Shown here in pieces: positions 6,969 to 15,660 of a stretch of 18,811 nucleotides of DNA (position 1 is the first letter of the stretch; every line of letters starts with the position of its first letter). The notes under the pieces were generated by a model. It was not told where the DNA came from. It made no database searches and was given only the letters and a program-made list of their open reading frames with translations. Location: contig JAKAPU010000035.1 in NCBI GenBank assembly GCA_021806865.1, positions 1-18,811 on the forward strand, given 5' to 3'. Both the position numbers and the translations under genes were made by a program. This DNA comes from an archaeon. Lineage in GTDB: Archaea > Thermoproteota > Nitrososphaeria > Nitrososphaerales > CADDZS01.

Positions 6969-7955
6969 TCATGACTTTGCCAGCTCTGAATTGAGAAGAG
7001 GCAGTATCTCAAACACGTCCGCATTGACGCAGTAATCGGCCTGTTTGAAGATCTGCGATTTCGGATCGGTATTTATTGCGATCACCTTTTTGACATCGCG
7101 AATTCCAGAAACGAAATGCGCGGCCCCGCTCACGCCAAGAACGATTGCAAGCTCTGCATTAAGGCTCGAACCGGTTGACCCTACAACGTGTTCCCTGTCG
7201 TAGAGACCTCTATCAGCAACGGGCCTCGAAACAGCAAACTCGGCATTAATCTCTTCGGCAAGCTTCTTTGGTAGAGCAAGATCCTTGCACCCAAGTCCCG
7301 CGACCACAACTCTTTCCGCGCGACTGATCTCTTTTGTTCGTTTCACGTTTCTTTCAAGCACATTGCACTTCTTGTCAGCTTCTGACAGATTCAATTTGAT
7401 ATACTCAATTTGTGTCTTGTTGCTCTTCAAAGGCTCAAGTGGTTTGAATATGCCGGGCCTGACAGTTGCCATCTGAGGTCTTCCCTTGCTGCACTTGCAT
7501 ACGGAAACGATGCTTCCTCCAAAACCTGGCACAGAGCCCAGCAGCATCGCTGTTCCTTCTTCTATTTCGAGATCAATGACATGTGCCATCAGTCCTGCTC
7601 CCACTCTTACTGCCAGGCTTGCGGCAAGGCTCGCCCCGTTGTGCGTAGCTCCAATCAATAAGCTGTCAGGATCCCTTTCCTTTATCAATGAGGCGACGAC
7701 CTTAGAATAAGCTTCTGTCGTGTAATCCCTTAGGAGCGGAGAATCTCCCGCGAAAACAATATCCGCCCCCCTTGTCGAAACGTCCCGTGCCAGTTCCGAA
7801 ACATTCTCTCCGAGAATGACTGCGGCCACACTACTACCAAGTCTGTTCGCTATTTCTCTTGCCTTGCCAAGTACTTCAAGAGAGACTTGCTCGATGATTC
7901 CGTCGGTCTGCTCTACGAATACGAATATCTCGTGTTTGGAATCCGTTACATTCAT
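6969..7955 (-). CDS. etfA: Electron transfer flavoprotein, alpha subunit
   Basis: EtfA (328 residues) binds the FAD of the ETF heterodimer. The C-terminal FAD domain is clear: VGSTGSSLNAELAIVLGVSG, HFVSGI, VIAINTDPKSQIFKQADY and a closing FEILPLL. The N-terminal half begins EIFVFVEQTDG and contains LLIGATHNGASLAASLAVRVGAGL, the usual domain-I core. Start ATG 7955 follows a GGGGTTGAG-rich stretch and lies 36 bp after the hdrD stop. The partner hdrD-type protein resembles FeS oxidoreductases that exchange electrons with ETF in archaeal fatty-acid and alkane oxidisers, which is the best hint to its function here. Confidence 0.94.
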   Translation of the reverse strand: MNVTDSKHEIFVFVEQTDGIIEQVSLEVLGKAREIANRLGSSVAAVILGENVSELARDVSTRGADIVFAGDSPLLRDYTTEAYSKVVASLIKERDPDSLLIGATHNGASLAASLAVRVGAGLMAHVIDLEIEEGTAMLLGSVPGFGGSIVSVCKCSKGRPQMATVRPGIFKPLEPLKSNKTQIEYIKLNLSEADKKCNVLERNVKRTKEISRAERVVVAGLGCKDLALPKKLAEEINAEFAVSRPVADRGLYDREHVVGSTGSSLNAELAIVLGVSGAAHFVSGIRDVKKVIAINTDPKSQIFKQADYCVNADVFEILPLLNSELAKS

Positions 7956-7991
7956 CTACTCACTCAACCCCTTGTATCCTCCAATCCAATC

Positions 7992-9161
7992 TCACTTTCT
8001 TGATCTCAAAGAATCGTTAAGCAATTCCGAGACATCCCTGACTATGAGCTTCATTCCTTTGGTCTTGGCGGCATCCTCGAAATTCTGTATACAGTAGGGA
8101 CAGGACGTAGCAAGAACGGTGGCGTTTGTTTCCGCGGCCTGAGATACTCTTTCATGGCTGGGACGAACGGTCTCATTTTCGTTCCACATCTGACCTCCAC
8201 CACCACCGCAGCAAAGTGCATTGTCCTTGTTGTCTTTCATTTCAATCAGAGTGATTCCATGTATGCTCTGCAGGATCTTTCTGGGTTGCTCATAGATCCC
8301 ATAATATCTTCCCAGATAGCAGGGGTCATGATACGTAGCAGCGATGTTGTTCTTCTCTGGAGAATCTGTACTTCCATTGAAACTCAGATCCACATGATCT
8401 ACGAATTCCGAAAGTATCTCTGTGTAGTGAACCACATTTGGCATCTTGCCAAAATGCGGATAGACGTTCTTGAACATGTTAAGGCAGTGCGGAGAAACCG
8501 TCACCAACGTTTCTACCTTGTTTTCATTGAACATCTTGATGTTTTTCTCGGCAAGCTCTTCGAGGAAACCCTCTTCTCCTATCTGATAGGCAACATCGCC
8601 GCAGCAACTCTCGCTCTCTCCTAGAATGGAAACTTCAGCTCTCGCCTTTTGGAAAACTTCAATGACGGAGCGCGCAACGTTCTGCAATCTCGGATCGTAT
8701 GAAGATGCGCATCCTGTGTAGACCACGTACTTTGAAGACTGTTTGTTGGTCTGGCCAACCACAGGAACATTCAGCCCATCGGCCCATTTCCCCCTTTCAC
8801 TCTTTTTGCCGCCGTAGGGATTGCCTTGTTCGTAAATTCCCCACAGGGCCTGCTCAAGTTTCTGTGGTGCTTTTCTTGCCTCAAACGAAAGCACTCTGAG
8901 CGAGTGAAGAATATCTGTGATGCTCACTCCTCTAGGGCATTGCAGTTCGCAAAGCTTGCACGCGGCACAGCTCCATAGATTGCCGCCACTTAGTGCGTCA
9001 CTCTTTGATCCTACTTGGATGTCGCGCAGGAGTTTCCTCACTTGAACACCAAGCGGGCAAGATGCGGTGCAAGTCCCACACTGGTAGCACAGTGATGCCG
9101 TTGTTCCACCAATCTCTTCTATCTTGGTTACAAGTGATGTGTCAAATACGAGCGCGCACAT
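7992..9161 (-). CDS. hdrD: HdrD-like FeS protein (HdrC-HdrB fusion)
   Basis: A 389-residue cytosolic FeS protein. The N-terminal HdrC-like domain has two 4Fe-4S sites: Cys25, 28, 31, 35 (CYQCGTCTASCP) and Cys65, 68, 71, 75 (CAACKLCELQCP). The C-terminal HdrB-like part has two CCG cysteine-rich domains: YTGCASSYD, ESCCGD, SPHC and then YHDPCYLG, ALCCGGGGG, TSCPYC. In HdrB such motifs hold noncubane 4Fe-4S clusters that reduce disulfides, but many relatives act in other redox reactions. No membrane segment is visible. ATG 9161 is preferred, with GGAG 9 nt upstream; a TTG at 9170 would overlap the hdrA stop as TTGA. Its position between hdrA and etfA suggests it links HdrA to ETF. The symbol denotes architecture rather than proven heterodisulfide activity. 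Confidence 0.88.
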   Translation of the reverse strand: MCALVFDTSLVTKIEEIGGTTASLCYQCGTCTASCPLGVQVRKLLRDIQVGSKSDALSGGNLWSCAACKLCELQCPRGVSITDILHSLRVLSFEARKAPQKLEQALWGIYEQGNPYGGKKSERGKWADGLNVPVVGQTNKQSSKYVVYTGCASSYDPRLQNVARSVIEVFQKARAEVSILGESESCCGDVAYQIGEEGFLEELAEKNIKMFNENKVETLVTVSPHCLNMFKNVYPHFGKMPNVVHYTEILSEFVDHVDLSFNGSTDSPEKNNIAATYHDPCYLGRYYGIYEQPRKILQSIHGITLIEMKDNKDNALCCGGGGGQMWNENETVRPSHERVSQAAETNATVLATSCPYCIQNFEDAAKTKGMKLIVRDVSELLNDSLRSRK

Positions 9162-9166
9162 GTTCT

Positions 9167-12100
9167 TCAACTCCGCTTTCCCGGAACCCTGATCCTCAAA
9201 GTAGTCGAAGCGAGCTCATCCTCAGAAAGTTCAAGCACGAACTCGCTCATCTCCTTAGCCTTTTGTTGGAATCTCTTGCCCTCCGCGGCGCTCACCCACC
9301 ATAACTGTAACCTATCTTCGTTTACACCTCTAGTTTTCAGCGCATGCCTCCATTTTTCGACTCTCTTCCGGGTGTTCTCATTCGCATTGATGTAGTGGCA
9401 ATCTCCTATGTGGCATCCTGTAACAAGCACTCCTCCTGCACCTTTCGAGAAGGCGTACATCACAAGCTTTTGTGAAACTCTTCCAGAGCACATAGTTCGG
9501 ATGATTCTTGTGCTGGTTGGATACTGCAATTTCATGACGCCAGCTAGATCGGCGCCGGCATAAGAACACCAGTTGCAAGCGAAAATTAGCAGTTTCTTCT
9601 TGGCATCTTCCTCGAGCGCAGCGTCAACCTGTGCCATTACCTGTTCGTCCGTGAATCCTTCTTGTGTCAGGGCACCATCTACCGTGCACTCAGCTACGCA
9701 TGTTCCACATCCCTGGCACATCGCGGAGATGAACTCTATGCTCTTGCCCAGCTGACCCTTTATCGCGCCGTAGGGACACACGACCACACACCGTTGGCAT
9801 TTCGTGCACTTGTCCAAATTCACTACAGCGACAAATGGATCACGTTCTATCTCATTCTTTGAGATTATCGTTGCTGTTTTGGCTGCGGCGGAAAGAGCTT
9901 GGATGCAAGATTCGCGAACGGTCTTTGGATATTGAGCGGTGCCCGCAATAAAGACTCCTGCCGTGGCGGCTTCGGCGGGACCGAGCTTTGGATGGCTCTC
10001 CAAAAGGAAGCCGTTTTGGTCTGTCGAAACCTTGAGCTGCTGTATCACACCTCCCTCTTCCTTCACGGGCGTAAGTCCAATATTTAGGACAAGGAGGTCC
10101 GTAGGTATCGACACTTCTTTCGCGACGAGTTCATCCTTGAGAACTATTGATCCTCCTTCAATCCTCATCGCCTTTTCGGGAGTCTGATCATGAGGATATT
10201 GGACGAAGACGACTCCGTTCCTGCAAGCCTTTTCGTACTCCTCTTCTCCGAACCTTGAGAAAGTTCTCAAATCCTTGTAGAGAACCTTCACATCATTTCC
10301 ATTTTCTTTGAGCTTGTTTGCTTGTCCCATCATCGTCTGGCAACAGTATCTTGAACAGCCCATGGAATCGTTTCTAGATCCTACACAGGAAACTATGGAC
10401 ACTTTCTTATCTCGAATGTGATCGATGCTACCCTCAAGCTCAAGAGATGTAACTATGTCTGGATTCGTTCCGTATCCAAATTCGCTCGGCTTGTAAGGGT
10501 CTGCGCCGGTAGCTAGGATGACCGTCCCCACAGCGAGATGCGTGCCATCAGTGAGATGCACATCAAAGTTTCCGACAAACCCACTGATGCTGTCCACCTT
10601 GCTGTTTGTGTGAACCACTGCCCCGCTCTGATCTAGCTCTTCTTGCAGCTGGCGCAGGATGTCCCTCGATTTGATTCCGAGAGGTGCAATCTCAGATATT
10701 TCATTCACTATTCCGCCCAGACGATCTCTCTTCTCGACCAAGTGTGTTTCGAAACCCTGACCGGCCAAGTTAGCTGCGGCCACCATTCCAGCGACTCCTC
10801 CGCCAACAACGAGAGCAACTTGAGTTACGGGAAACCTCATCGGATCAAGAGATTTCATGTTTAGGGCTTTTAGGACGCCCATCTTCACCATGTCCTTTGC
10901 TTTCCGAGTTGCTCCTTCTTTGTCCTCCTTGTGCACCCAGCTGTCCATATTCCTGATGTTGGCCATTTCCAAGAGGTACGGGTTCAACCCCGCACGTTCA
11001 AGCGAACCCTGAAATGTTGGATAATGAGTCTTTGGAGAACACGATGCGACGACTACGCGATTGATCTTCTTGTCCTTGATGACTTGGCTGATGTCGGTGA
11101 GCGTGTTTGCGGCGCACGAATACATCTGATCTTGAGAATGGACCACTCTGGGCAAGGTGCTGGCGTAATCGACTACTTGCTTCACATCGACCGTTCCAGC
11201 GATGTTTGAACCACAGTGACAAGTAAAAACGCCTACTCGCGGTTCACCCTCTGAAGCGAGCTTGATTATTTGAGCAGGTTCCGGCCAACTCTTGGAGGTT
11301 ACGTGAGTTAGGGCTTTGGCAGTGGCTGCGCCTGCCTCCATCACACTGTCTGGAATGTCCTTCGGCCCAGTTGCACAACCCGCAAGATAGATCCCTTTTC
11401 TTGAGCTGTTTACGAATGCTCCTTTCTCATCCATCGTCTTGAAGAATCCATCTTCTCCAAGATCAATACCGAGAGTTTTTGCTAGCTCCTCCGTCCCTGC
11501 TTTTGGAATGGCTGCTAGCGCGAGTACCACAAGGTCGTATTTTTTCCTCTGCATGGAGAAACTACCACTTTCGGTATCTTCGAAGAAAACATTCAATCCA
11601 TCACTTCCAGGGGTAACTTTTGCAGGCCGCCCTCGAGTGAATCTTACGCCCGAATCCAGTGTTCTATCAAAGAAATCATCAAAGCCCTTACCATAAGCTC
11701 TAATGTCCATGTATGCCACATCGACTTCGTTGATTCCATGGTCCTTGAGTTGGTAGGCTTCCTTGATGCTGTACATGCAACAGATTCTCGAACAGTAGTC
11801 TTGATGCCTTTTGTCCCTTGAGCCTGCACACAGAACGAAAAGCACGTTCTTCGGATGTTGGCTGTCGGACGGTTTGAGCACTTCCCCCATAGTCGGACCC
11901 GAAGCTTGGAGCATTCTTTCAAGTTCCATCGACGTAATCACGTCGGGATGCTTCCCGTATCCGTATTCGGTCAGGTACTCTCCGTTCAGGATGTCGAATC
12001 CGGTTGCAACTATAAGGGCTGCCACGTCGCGCTCGATTCTCTTTGGCCTCAAGTTGAAGTCGATCGCAGCCGGACCGCAAGCGTCTGTGCATCTGCTGCA

Positions 12101-12613
12101 TGGAAGATAGTTCGGAAGTTCGTTCAGGCAATTGTCCTGGTCAATTACGTAAGCGCCTGGAACGGATTGCTCAATTGGAGTATAGATTGCCTTCCGCACT
12201 GCCATTCCAAAATCAAATTCATTCTTCAAAATCACTGGGCAAACTGGAACGCATTCTCCGCACCTCGTGCAAGCGTCGGTAACAAAACGAGGTGACTGGT
12301 TGATGACTGCCTTGAAGTGACCGGCTTCTCCATCCAGTTTCTTGACCTCTGCCAGACTCAGGAGCTCGATATTGGGATGAAGTCCAACCTCGCTCATCTT
12401 CGGCGATTCGATGCAAATCGAACAGTCAAGCGTTGGGAAATTCTTGTCGAGCACAGACATCTTTCCTCCGACTGTGCCCTCTTTTTCAACAAGCACTGCC
12501 TTGGCTCCAGCGTTGGCCGCATCGAGAGATGCCTGTATCCCTGCTATGCCTCCACCAATGATGAGTATTGTGTCAGATCCTGGGGAATGACTGTTCATCT
12601 GCGATTTACTCAC
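9167..12613 (-). CDS. hdrA: Double HdrA fused to MvhD, FAD/FeS protein
   Basis: A 1148-residue flavoprotein. Module 1 (about 1-445) is HdrA-like: FAD loop GGGIAG at 20-25, 4Fe-4S cysteines 115/118/121/125, a second set 162/172/175/179, and the HdrA hallmark CSRICC at 274-279. Module 2 (about 455-925) has the HdrA N-terminal domain (FTCHCGSNIAG, ASCSPKTHYPTFQ, AGLNPYLLEMANIR), a second FAD loop GGGVAG at 604-609 and CSRYCC at 753-758. Then come two ferredoxin clusters (936-946, 966-976) and an MvhD/FrhD domain (about 1005-1140; Cys1013, 1016, 1042, 1067, 1072). HdrA is the flavin-based bifurcating subunit of heterodisulfide reductase. Here MvhD is fused but no MvhAG hydrogenase follows, so electrons must come from another donor such as ferredoxin or ETF. 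GTG 12613 overlaps the korC stop as GTGA; ATG 12598 is an alternative. Confidence 0.93.
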   Translation of the reverse strand: MSKSQMNSHSPGSDTILIIGGGIAGIQASLDAANAGAKAVLVEKEGTVGGKMSVLDKNFPTLDCSICIESPKMSEVGLHPNIELLSLAEVKKLDGEAGHFKAVINQSPRFVTDACTRCGECVPVCPVILKNEFDFGMAVRKAIYTPIEQSVPGAYVIDQDNCLNELPNYLPCSRCTDACGPAAIDFNLRPKRIERDVAALIVATGFDILNGEYLTEYGYGKHPDVITSMELERMLQASGPTMGEVLKPSDSQHPKNVLFVLCAGSRDKRHQDYCSRICCMYSIKEAYQLKDHGINEVDVAYMDIRAYGKGFDDFFDRTLDSGVRFTRGRPAKVTPGSDGLNVFFEDTESGSFSMQRKKYDLVVLALAAIPKAGTEELAKTLGIDLGEDGFFKTMDEKGAFVNSSRKGIYLAGCATGPKDIPDSVMEAGAATAKALTHVTSKSWPEPAQIIKLASEGEPRVGVFTCHCGSNIAGTVDVKQVVDYASTLPRVVHSQDQMYSCAANTLTDISQVIKDKKINRVVVASCSPKTHYPTFQGSLERAGLNPYLLEMANIRNMDSWVHKEDKEGATRKAKDMVKMGVLKALNMKSLDPMRFPVTQVALVVGGGVAGMVAAANLAGQGFETHLVEKRDRLGGIVNEISEIAPLGIKSRDILRQLQEELDQSGAVVHTNSKVDSISGFVGNFDVHLTDGTHLAVGTVILATGADPYKPSEFGYGTNPDIVTSLELEGSIDHIRDKKVSIVSCVGSRNDSMGCSRYCCQTMMGQANKLKENGNDVKVLYKDLRTFSRFGEEEYEKACRNGVVFVQYPHDQTPEKAMRIEGGSIVLKDELVAKEVSIPTDLLVLNIGLTPVKEEGGVIQQLKVSTDQNGFLLESHPKLGPAEAATAGVFIAGTAQYPKTVRESCIQALSAAAKTATIISKNEIERDPFVAVVNLDKCTKCQRCVVVCPYGAIKGQLGKSIEFISAMCQGCGTCVAECTVDGALTQEGFTDEQVMAQVDAALEEDAKKKLLIFACNWCSYAGADLAGVMKLQYPTSTRIIRTMCSGRVSQKLVMYAFSKGAGGVLVTGCHIGDCHYINANENTRKRVEKWRHALKTRGVNEDRLQLWWVSAAEGKRFQQKAKEMSEFVLELSEDELASTTLRIRVPGKRS

Positions 12614-13182
12614 CTTGAAATCTGCTCCTGTTGCTGGCCATACGGTTGCCGTAGCGTAGAGCCGATCTCGAAGCCGCGATCTAGTGCTTTCATGTTGAGT
12701 TCAGCGGACTTTGCAAATCGATCGGCAGTTGCTCTTTTCACGTCCTCTAATGAAACGGCCTCGCACACTGCTGGGACAGCCCCAAGCATCACAACGTTTG
12801 CGATCATCTTCTTTCCAAGAGATTCTGCAGTGGCTATTCCAGGAACAGCAATCGCTCGGAGATCCTTTCGCGCGTTTCCAAGATTCACTAGCCGACTCTC
12901 GGCAATTACTGTTCCTCCCATCTTCATCATCTTCAAATTCAAATCCAGGCCTTCTTGATACATTGTCAGCAGGACATCGAGTTTTGTGACAAGTGGATAA
13001 TCGATTGGCTTGTTAGAGACAATCACGTCGGCTCTCGACCATCCACCTGTCACGTAAGGACTGTAGCCTTCTGTGACGACAGCCTCTTTTCCACCGTAAA
13101 TGACGGCTGCTCTTCCCAGGACGTTTCCTACGGTTATTGCGCCCTGCCCACCTATTCCTGTGAATCTAAATTCCCACCTCAT
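12610..13182 (-). CDS. korC: 2-oxoacid:ferredoxin oxidoreductase, gamma subunit
   Basis: A 190-residue gamma subunit. The N-terminus FTGIGGQGAITVGNVLGRAA is the family signature, followed by YSPYVTGGWSRADVIVS and MYQEGLDLN. It completes the four-subunit enzyme that oxidatively decarboxylates a 2-oxoacid with CoA to acyl-CoA and reduced ferredoxin, or runs in reverse. The start is ATG 13182, 24 bp after the korB stop with GGAG in the gap. The 3' end overlaps the hdrA start by GTGA. Kor (2-oxoglutarate) is preferred over Vor (branched-chain) because of the D-A-B-C gene order; the substrate cannot be proven from sequence alone. Confidence 0.88.
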   Translation of the reverse strand: MRWEFRFTGIGGQGAITVGNVLGRAAVIYGGKEAVVTEGYSPYVTGGWSRADVIVSNKPIDYPLVTKLDVLLTMYQEGLDLNLKMMKMGGTVIAESRLVNLGNARKDLRAIAVPGIATAESLGKKMIANVVMLGAVPAVCEAVSLEDVKRATADRFAKSAELNMKALDRGFEIGSTLRQPYGQQQEQISR

Positions 13183-13206
13183 TTCTTCAAATCAAACTCC
13201 CTAAAT

Positions 13207-14079
13207 TCACTTTTGTGATCTCCCTTGCAGCTCGGAAAGAAGCTCCTGGTACGATGGGCGCTTCCTATCAACGAAATTGCCCACGATGATTCTATCATCA
13301 GTGTTTGTGGAAACCTGGATCGTGGAGAGATCTGCCATATCGTCAACTACACTCTTTTCTCGAAAATGTTTCATCATGTCCAATGCTTGAGGATAGCCAT
13401 TGAATTCCCCGTAGGTAGGAGGGCAAGGAGAAAGAACCTCAAGAAAGGCAAATCCCTCAATCTCCATCATTCTTCGAATAGCCTTCGAGACCTGCCTAAC
13501 GTGCAACGCTGTCCAGCGCGCAACGAAGGATGCTCCGGCCGCCGCAACCAAGTAAGGCACGTTGAAAGGAGATTCTACGTTTCCAAATGGTGTTGTATGC
13601 GTTCTTGCTCCCAGAGGGGTGGTCGCTCCGTGCTGGCCGCCTGTCATTCCATAATTGAAGTTGTTCACCATGATGACATTTAGGTCAACATTTCTTCTTG
13701 CGGCATGAATCAAATGATTCCCGCCGATGGTCGATATGTCTCCATCCCCTGCTATCACAAAGACTTCAAGATCTGGTCTGGAGACTGCAATCCCGGTTGC
13801 GAATGCGATTCCTCTGCCGTGAGTGGTGTGGTATGAGTCTTGGCGAAGATATCCTGAAAATCGACCGGTGCAGCCGATTCCAGAGACAACGATCTGCTTC
13901 CCGATTGGCGTCGCAGATTTCGCGACCGCGTTCACGTAAGCGGTAAGCACTATGCCTATGCCGCAACCAGGACACCAAATGTTGGGAAGCCTTTCTGACC
14001 GCAGCATTTCATCCATGGGGTGCTTGGAGGAAATCATCTCCCTCCAGCCTCGCATTGTCTTGGGAGATTGCTCTGTCAC
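13207..14079 (-). CDS. korB: 2-oxoacid:ferredoxin oxidoreductase, beta subunit
   Basis: A 290-residue thiamine-diphosphate subunit. LPNIWCPGCGIG is the start of the conserved beta fold, GIGCTGRF and HGRGIAFATGI follow, and the ThDP/Mg motif GDGDISTIGGNHLIHAARRN runs into VIMVNNFNYGMTGGQ. Its own FeS cysteines appear in WCPGCG, GCTG and near SPCPPTYG. The GTG at 14079 gives a GTGA overlap with the korA stop and the expected length; a farther upstream ATG at 14163 would lie wholly inside korA and add 28 unconserved residues. It is the second catalytic subunit of the kor enzyme and sits between korA and korC. Confidence 0.92.
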   Translation of the reverse strand: MTEQSPKTMRGWREMISSKHPMDEMLRSERLPNIWCPGCGIGIVLTAYVNAVAKSATPIGKQIVVSGIGCTGRFSGYLRQDSYHTTHGRGIAFATGIAVSRPDLEVFVIAGDGDISTIGGNHLIHAARRNVDLNVIMVNNFNYGMTGGQHGATTPLGARTHTTPFGNVESPFNVPYLVAAAGASFVARWTALHVRQVSKAIRRMMEIEGFAFLEVLSPCPPTYGEFNGYPQALDMMKHFREKSVVDDMADLSTIQVSTNTDDRIIVGNFVDRKRPSYQELLSELQGRSQK

Positions 14080-15224
14080 CTCGCAACCACCTCTAATGCG
14101 TCGAGTATCGCCGCTGGATCGATTAGCTGACCAGGTGCGTCGTTGACCCCGATTACGGGGCACTTTGCATTCTCTTTGATAGGATGGATTATCTGGCCAT
14201 AGTTTATCTCAGGGACGATTATGTTGTTGACCTTCCGGCTGGCTCTTTCAACAACTGCGTCTGGAAAGGGCCACGGAGTGATTAGTCTCAATAGACCTGC
14301 CTTGATTCCCTTCGCCCGAGAGCTCTTCACAGCCGAGAGTGCGGAACGCGAAGTCGAACCGTAAGCGATTACAAGCTCTTCGGCGTCATCAGTCATGAAC
14401 TCATCCCATTTCCAAATCTCGTTAGCGTGATCCCTTACCTTCCCAAGCAGATGGCTAAGCATGTTCTCCGAAACGGAGTGATCCGTGCTTGGATATCCTC
14501 TGGTATCATGCGTGAGGCTGTCGATGTTAGTGTAAGTGCCTCTCCCAGCAATGGGCATAGGAGCAAAATCGTCATTGTAATCAAACGGCATATCCCTGCT
14601 CCCTGGCTCCAGAATCTTCCGGTTTGCGATCTCGATCTTTTCGATTGGCGGAACTACTAGGCGCTCCCACATCGTTCCAATTATTTGGTCCGCCATCACA
14701 AAGACAGGTGTCCGAAATCTTTCTGCGGTGTTAAAGGCCGCTATCGTCAGGTCGAAGAACTCTTGAACGCTGTTCGGAGCGTATGCAATCGTTTCCAAAT
14801 CTCCGTGCGAGCCCCATCTCGATTGCATCATGTCGCCCTGTCCAACCAGCGTTGGTATTCCGGTGCTAGGCCCTGCCCTTTGGACATTGATTATTACAAT
14901 TGGAGCCTCGGTGATGAAAGCCAGTCCAATATTTTCCATCATCAAGCTGAATCCCGGCCCCGACGTCGCCGTCATAGCTTTGTTTCCTGCAAACGATGCT
15001 CCGACAAGCGCTGCGGCACTCGAAATTTCGTCTTCCATCTCAATCGCGTAGCCGCCAACTTGAGGGAATCTTATCGAAGCCCTCTCAAATATCTCGGAGG
15101 ACGGTGTGATCGGATAGCCGGCATAAAATCTGCAGCCAGCAATTAGCGCAGCTTCCACTGCAGCAAAATTTCCCATCATGAAGTACGTGCCTGGCTTTAG
15201 GTCAAACTTTCCATAGACGCTCAT
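14076..15224 (-). CDS. korA: 2-oxoacid:ferredoxin oxidoreductase, alpha subunit
   Basis: A 382-residue alpha subunit. [19 protein letters not shown] and [15 protein letters not shown] are the family opening, followed by [39 protein letters not shown] and [13 protein letters not shown], then [15 protein letters not shown] and the C-terminal transketolase-like domain ([13 protein letters not shown]). These domains hold the pyrophosphate side of ThDP and the CoA region together with korB. Length is normal. ATG 15224 overlaps the korD stop by ATGA. With korB, korC and korD it forms a complete oxygen-sensitive enzyme feeding ferredoxin to the Hdr/Etf genes downstream. Confidence 0.93.
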   Translation of the reverse strand: MSVYGKFDLKPGTYFMMGNFAAVEAALIAGCRFYAGYPITPSSEIFERASIRFPQVGGYAIEMEDEISSAAALVGASFAGNKAMTATSGPGFSLMMENIGLAFITEAPIVIINVQRAGPSTGIPTLVGQGDMMQSRWGSHGDLETIAYAPNSVQEFFDLTIAAFNTAERFRTPVFVMADQIIGTMWERLVVPPIEKIEIANRKILEPGSRDMPFDYNDDFAPMPIAGRGTYTNIDSLTHDTRGYPSTDHSVSENMLSHLLGKVRDHANEIWKWDEFMTDDAEELVIAYGSTSRSALSAVKSSRAKGIKAGLLRLITPWPFPDAVVERASRKVNNIIVPEINYGQIIHPIKENAKCPVIGVNDAPGQLIDPAAILDALEVVAR

Positions 15225-15562
15225 TGAATGGGCTTGACCTCCTCAACGTAGATCGCGAATTCCGGGCATATCCATTCGCACATACCGCATTTGACGCAGT
15301 CACTCTCTTTGCCTTGCTTAACTCTTGGATGATGATAGCCGAGCGAGTTTATCTCTGTCGAGACCTCCAAGACCTCCTGCGGACAAAATGTCCAACAGTA
15401 ATTGCACTCTTTACACCGTTCAGGAATTATGAAAACACGCCCGATGGGCCTTTCGTATCGATTCTTGTTGATCGGCTCCCGAATGAGTCCACCTCCTGTT
15501 CGCCGCTCTACCCTCGCGACGACGGGGGAATGCAAATTCTTCAACTTTGAATCCAAAATCAT
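15221..15562 (-). CDS. korD: 2-oxoacid:ferredoxin oxidoreductase, delta (ferredoxin) subunit
   Basis: A 113-residue 2x[4Fe-4S] ferredoxin-like subunit. The cluster cysteines lie in [12 protein letters not shown] and [12 protein letters not shown], spaced by a PQEVLEVS and LGYHHP segment typical of the delta subunit. It passes electrons from the korAB active site to soluble ferredoxin. It is the first gene of the eight-gene operon. ATG 15562 lies about 27 nt after a TATA-like AATAAATG, which implies a leaderless message. The N-terminal 40 residues before the first cluster are basic and unusual in length for this subunit. Confidence 0.9.
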   Translation of the reverse strand: MILDSKLKNLHSPVVARVERRTGGGLIREPINKNRYERPIGRVFIIPERCKECNYCWTFCPQEVLEVSTEINSLGYHHPRVKQGKESDCVKCGMCEWICPEFAIYVEEVKPIQ

Positions 15563-15584
15563 GCTAAACTACGAAGGTAATGAG

Positions 15585-15592
15585 CATTTATT
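15585..15592 (-). promoter_or_regulatory. Predicted kor-hdr-etf operon promoter with half-site
   Basis: The minus strand reads AATAAATG here, 27 nt before the korD ATG. It is overlapped by a lone TATTGGA half-site at 15589-15595, the same half-site that makes up the palindrome 30 bp to the right. A protein bound there would occlude the TATA box. Confidence 0.5.
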
Positions 15593-15612
15593 GGATTGGA
15601 GCGAGGCGGAAT

Positions 15613-15620
15613 CTTATATT
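15613..15620 (+). promoter_or_regulatory. TATA-like box for the 360-residue regulator-like gene
   Basis: CTTATATT lies about 44 nt upstream of ATG 15661, so transcription would begin near 15643. The palindrome 15617-15635 overlaps its downstream half, as expected of a repressor operator. Confidence 0.5.
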
Positions 15621-15635
15621 GGACCAAGTCCAATA
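15617..15635 (+). repeat. Inverted repeat TATTGGA-N5-TCCAATA, copy 1
   Basis: Perfect 7-bp arms with a CCAAG spacer; counting the paired C and G at the spacer edges, the arms are 8 bp. It lies in the divergent promoter gap between korD and the 360-residue protein. An identical arm sequence with the same 5-nt spacer length occurs at 16734-16752. It probably acts as an operator. Confidence 0.6.
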
Positions 15636-15660
15636 ATTGACGAAAGCTTAATCTTACTCC

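Noticed and set aside
6520..6974. 145-149-codon plus-strand frames opposite etfB
   Set aside because: They mirror the etfB coding sequence and have no promoter or recognisable domain.
11811..12958. Plus-strand frames of up to 213 codons opposite hdrA and korC
   Set aside because: Codon constraint from the HdrA and KorC proteins explains the openness; the products are low in domain-like order.
14080..14163. Longer korB start at 14163
   Set aside because: It would lie inside korA and add 28 Arg-rich residues; GTG 14079 with a GTGA overlap fits the family start.
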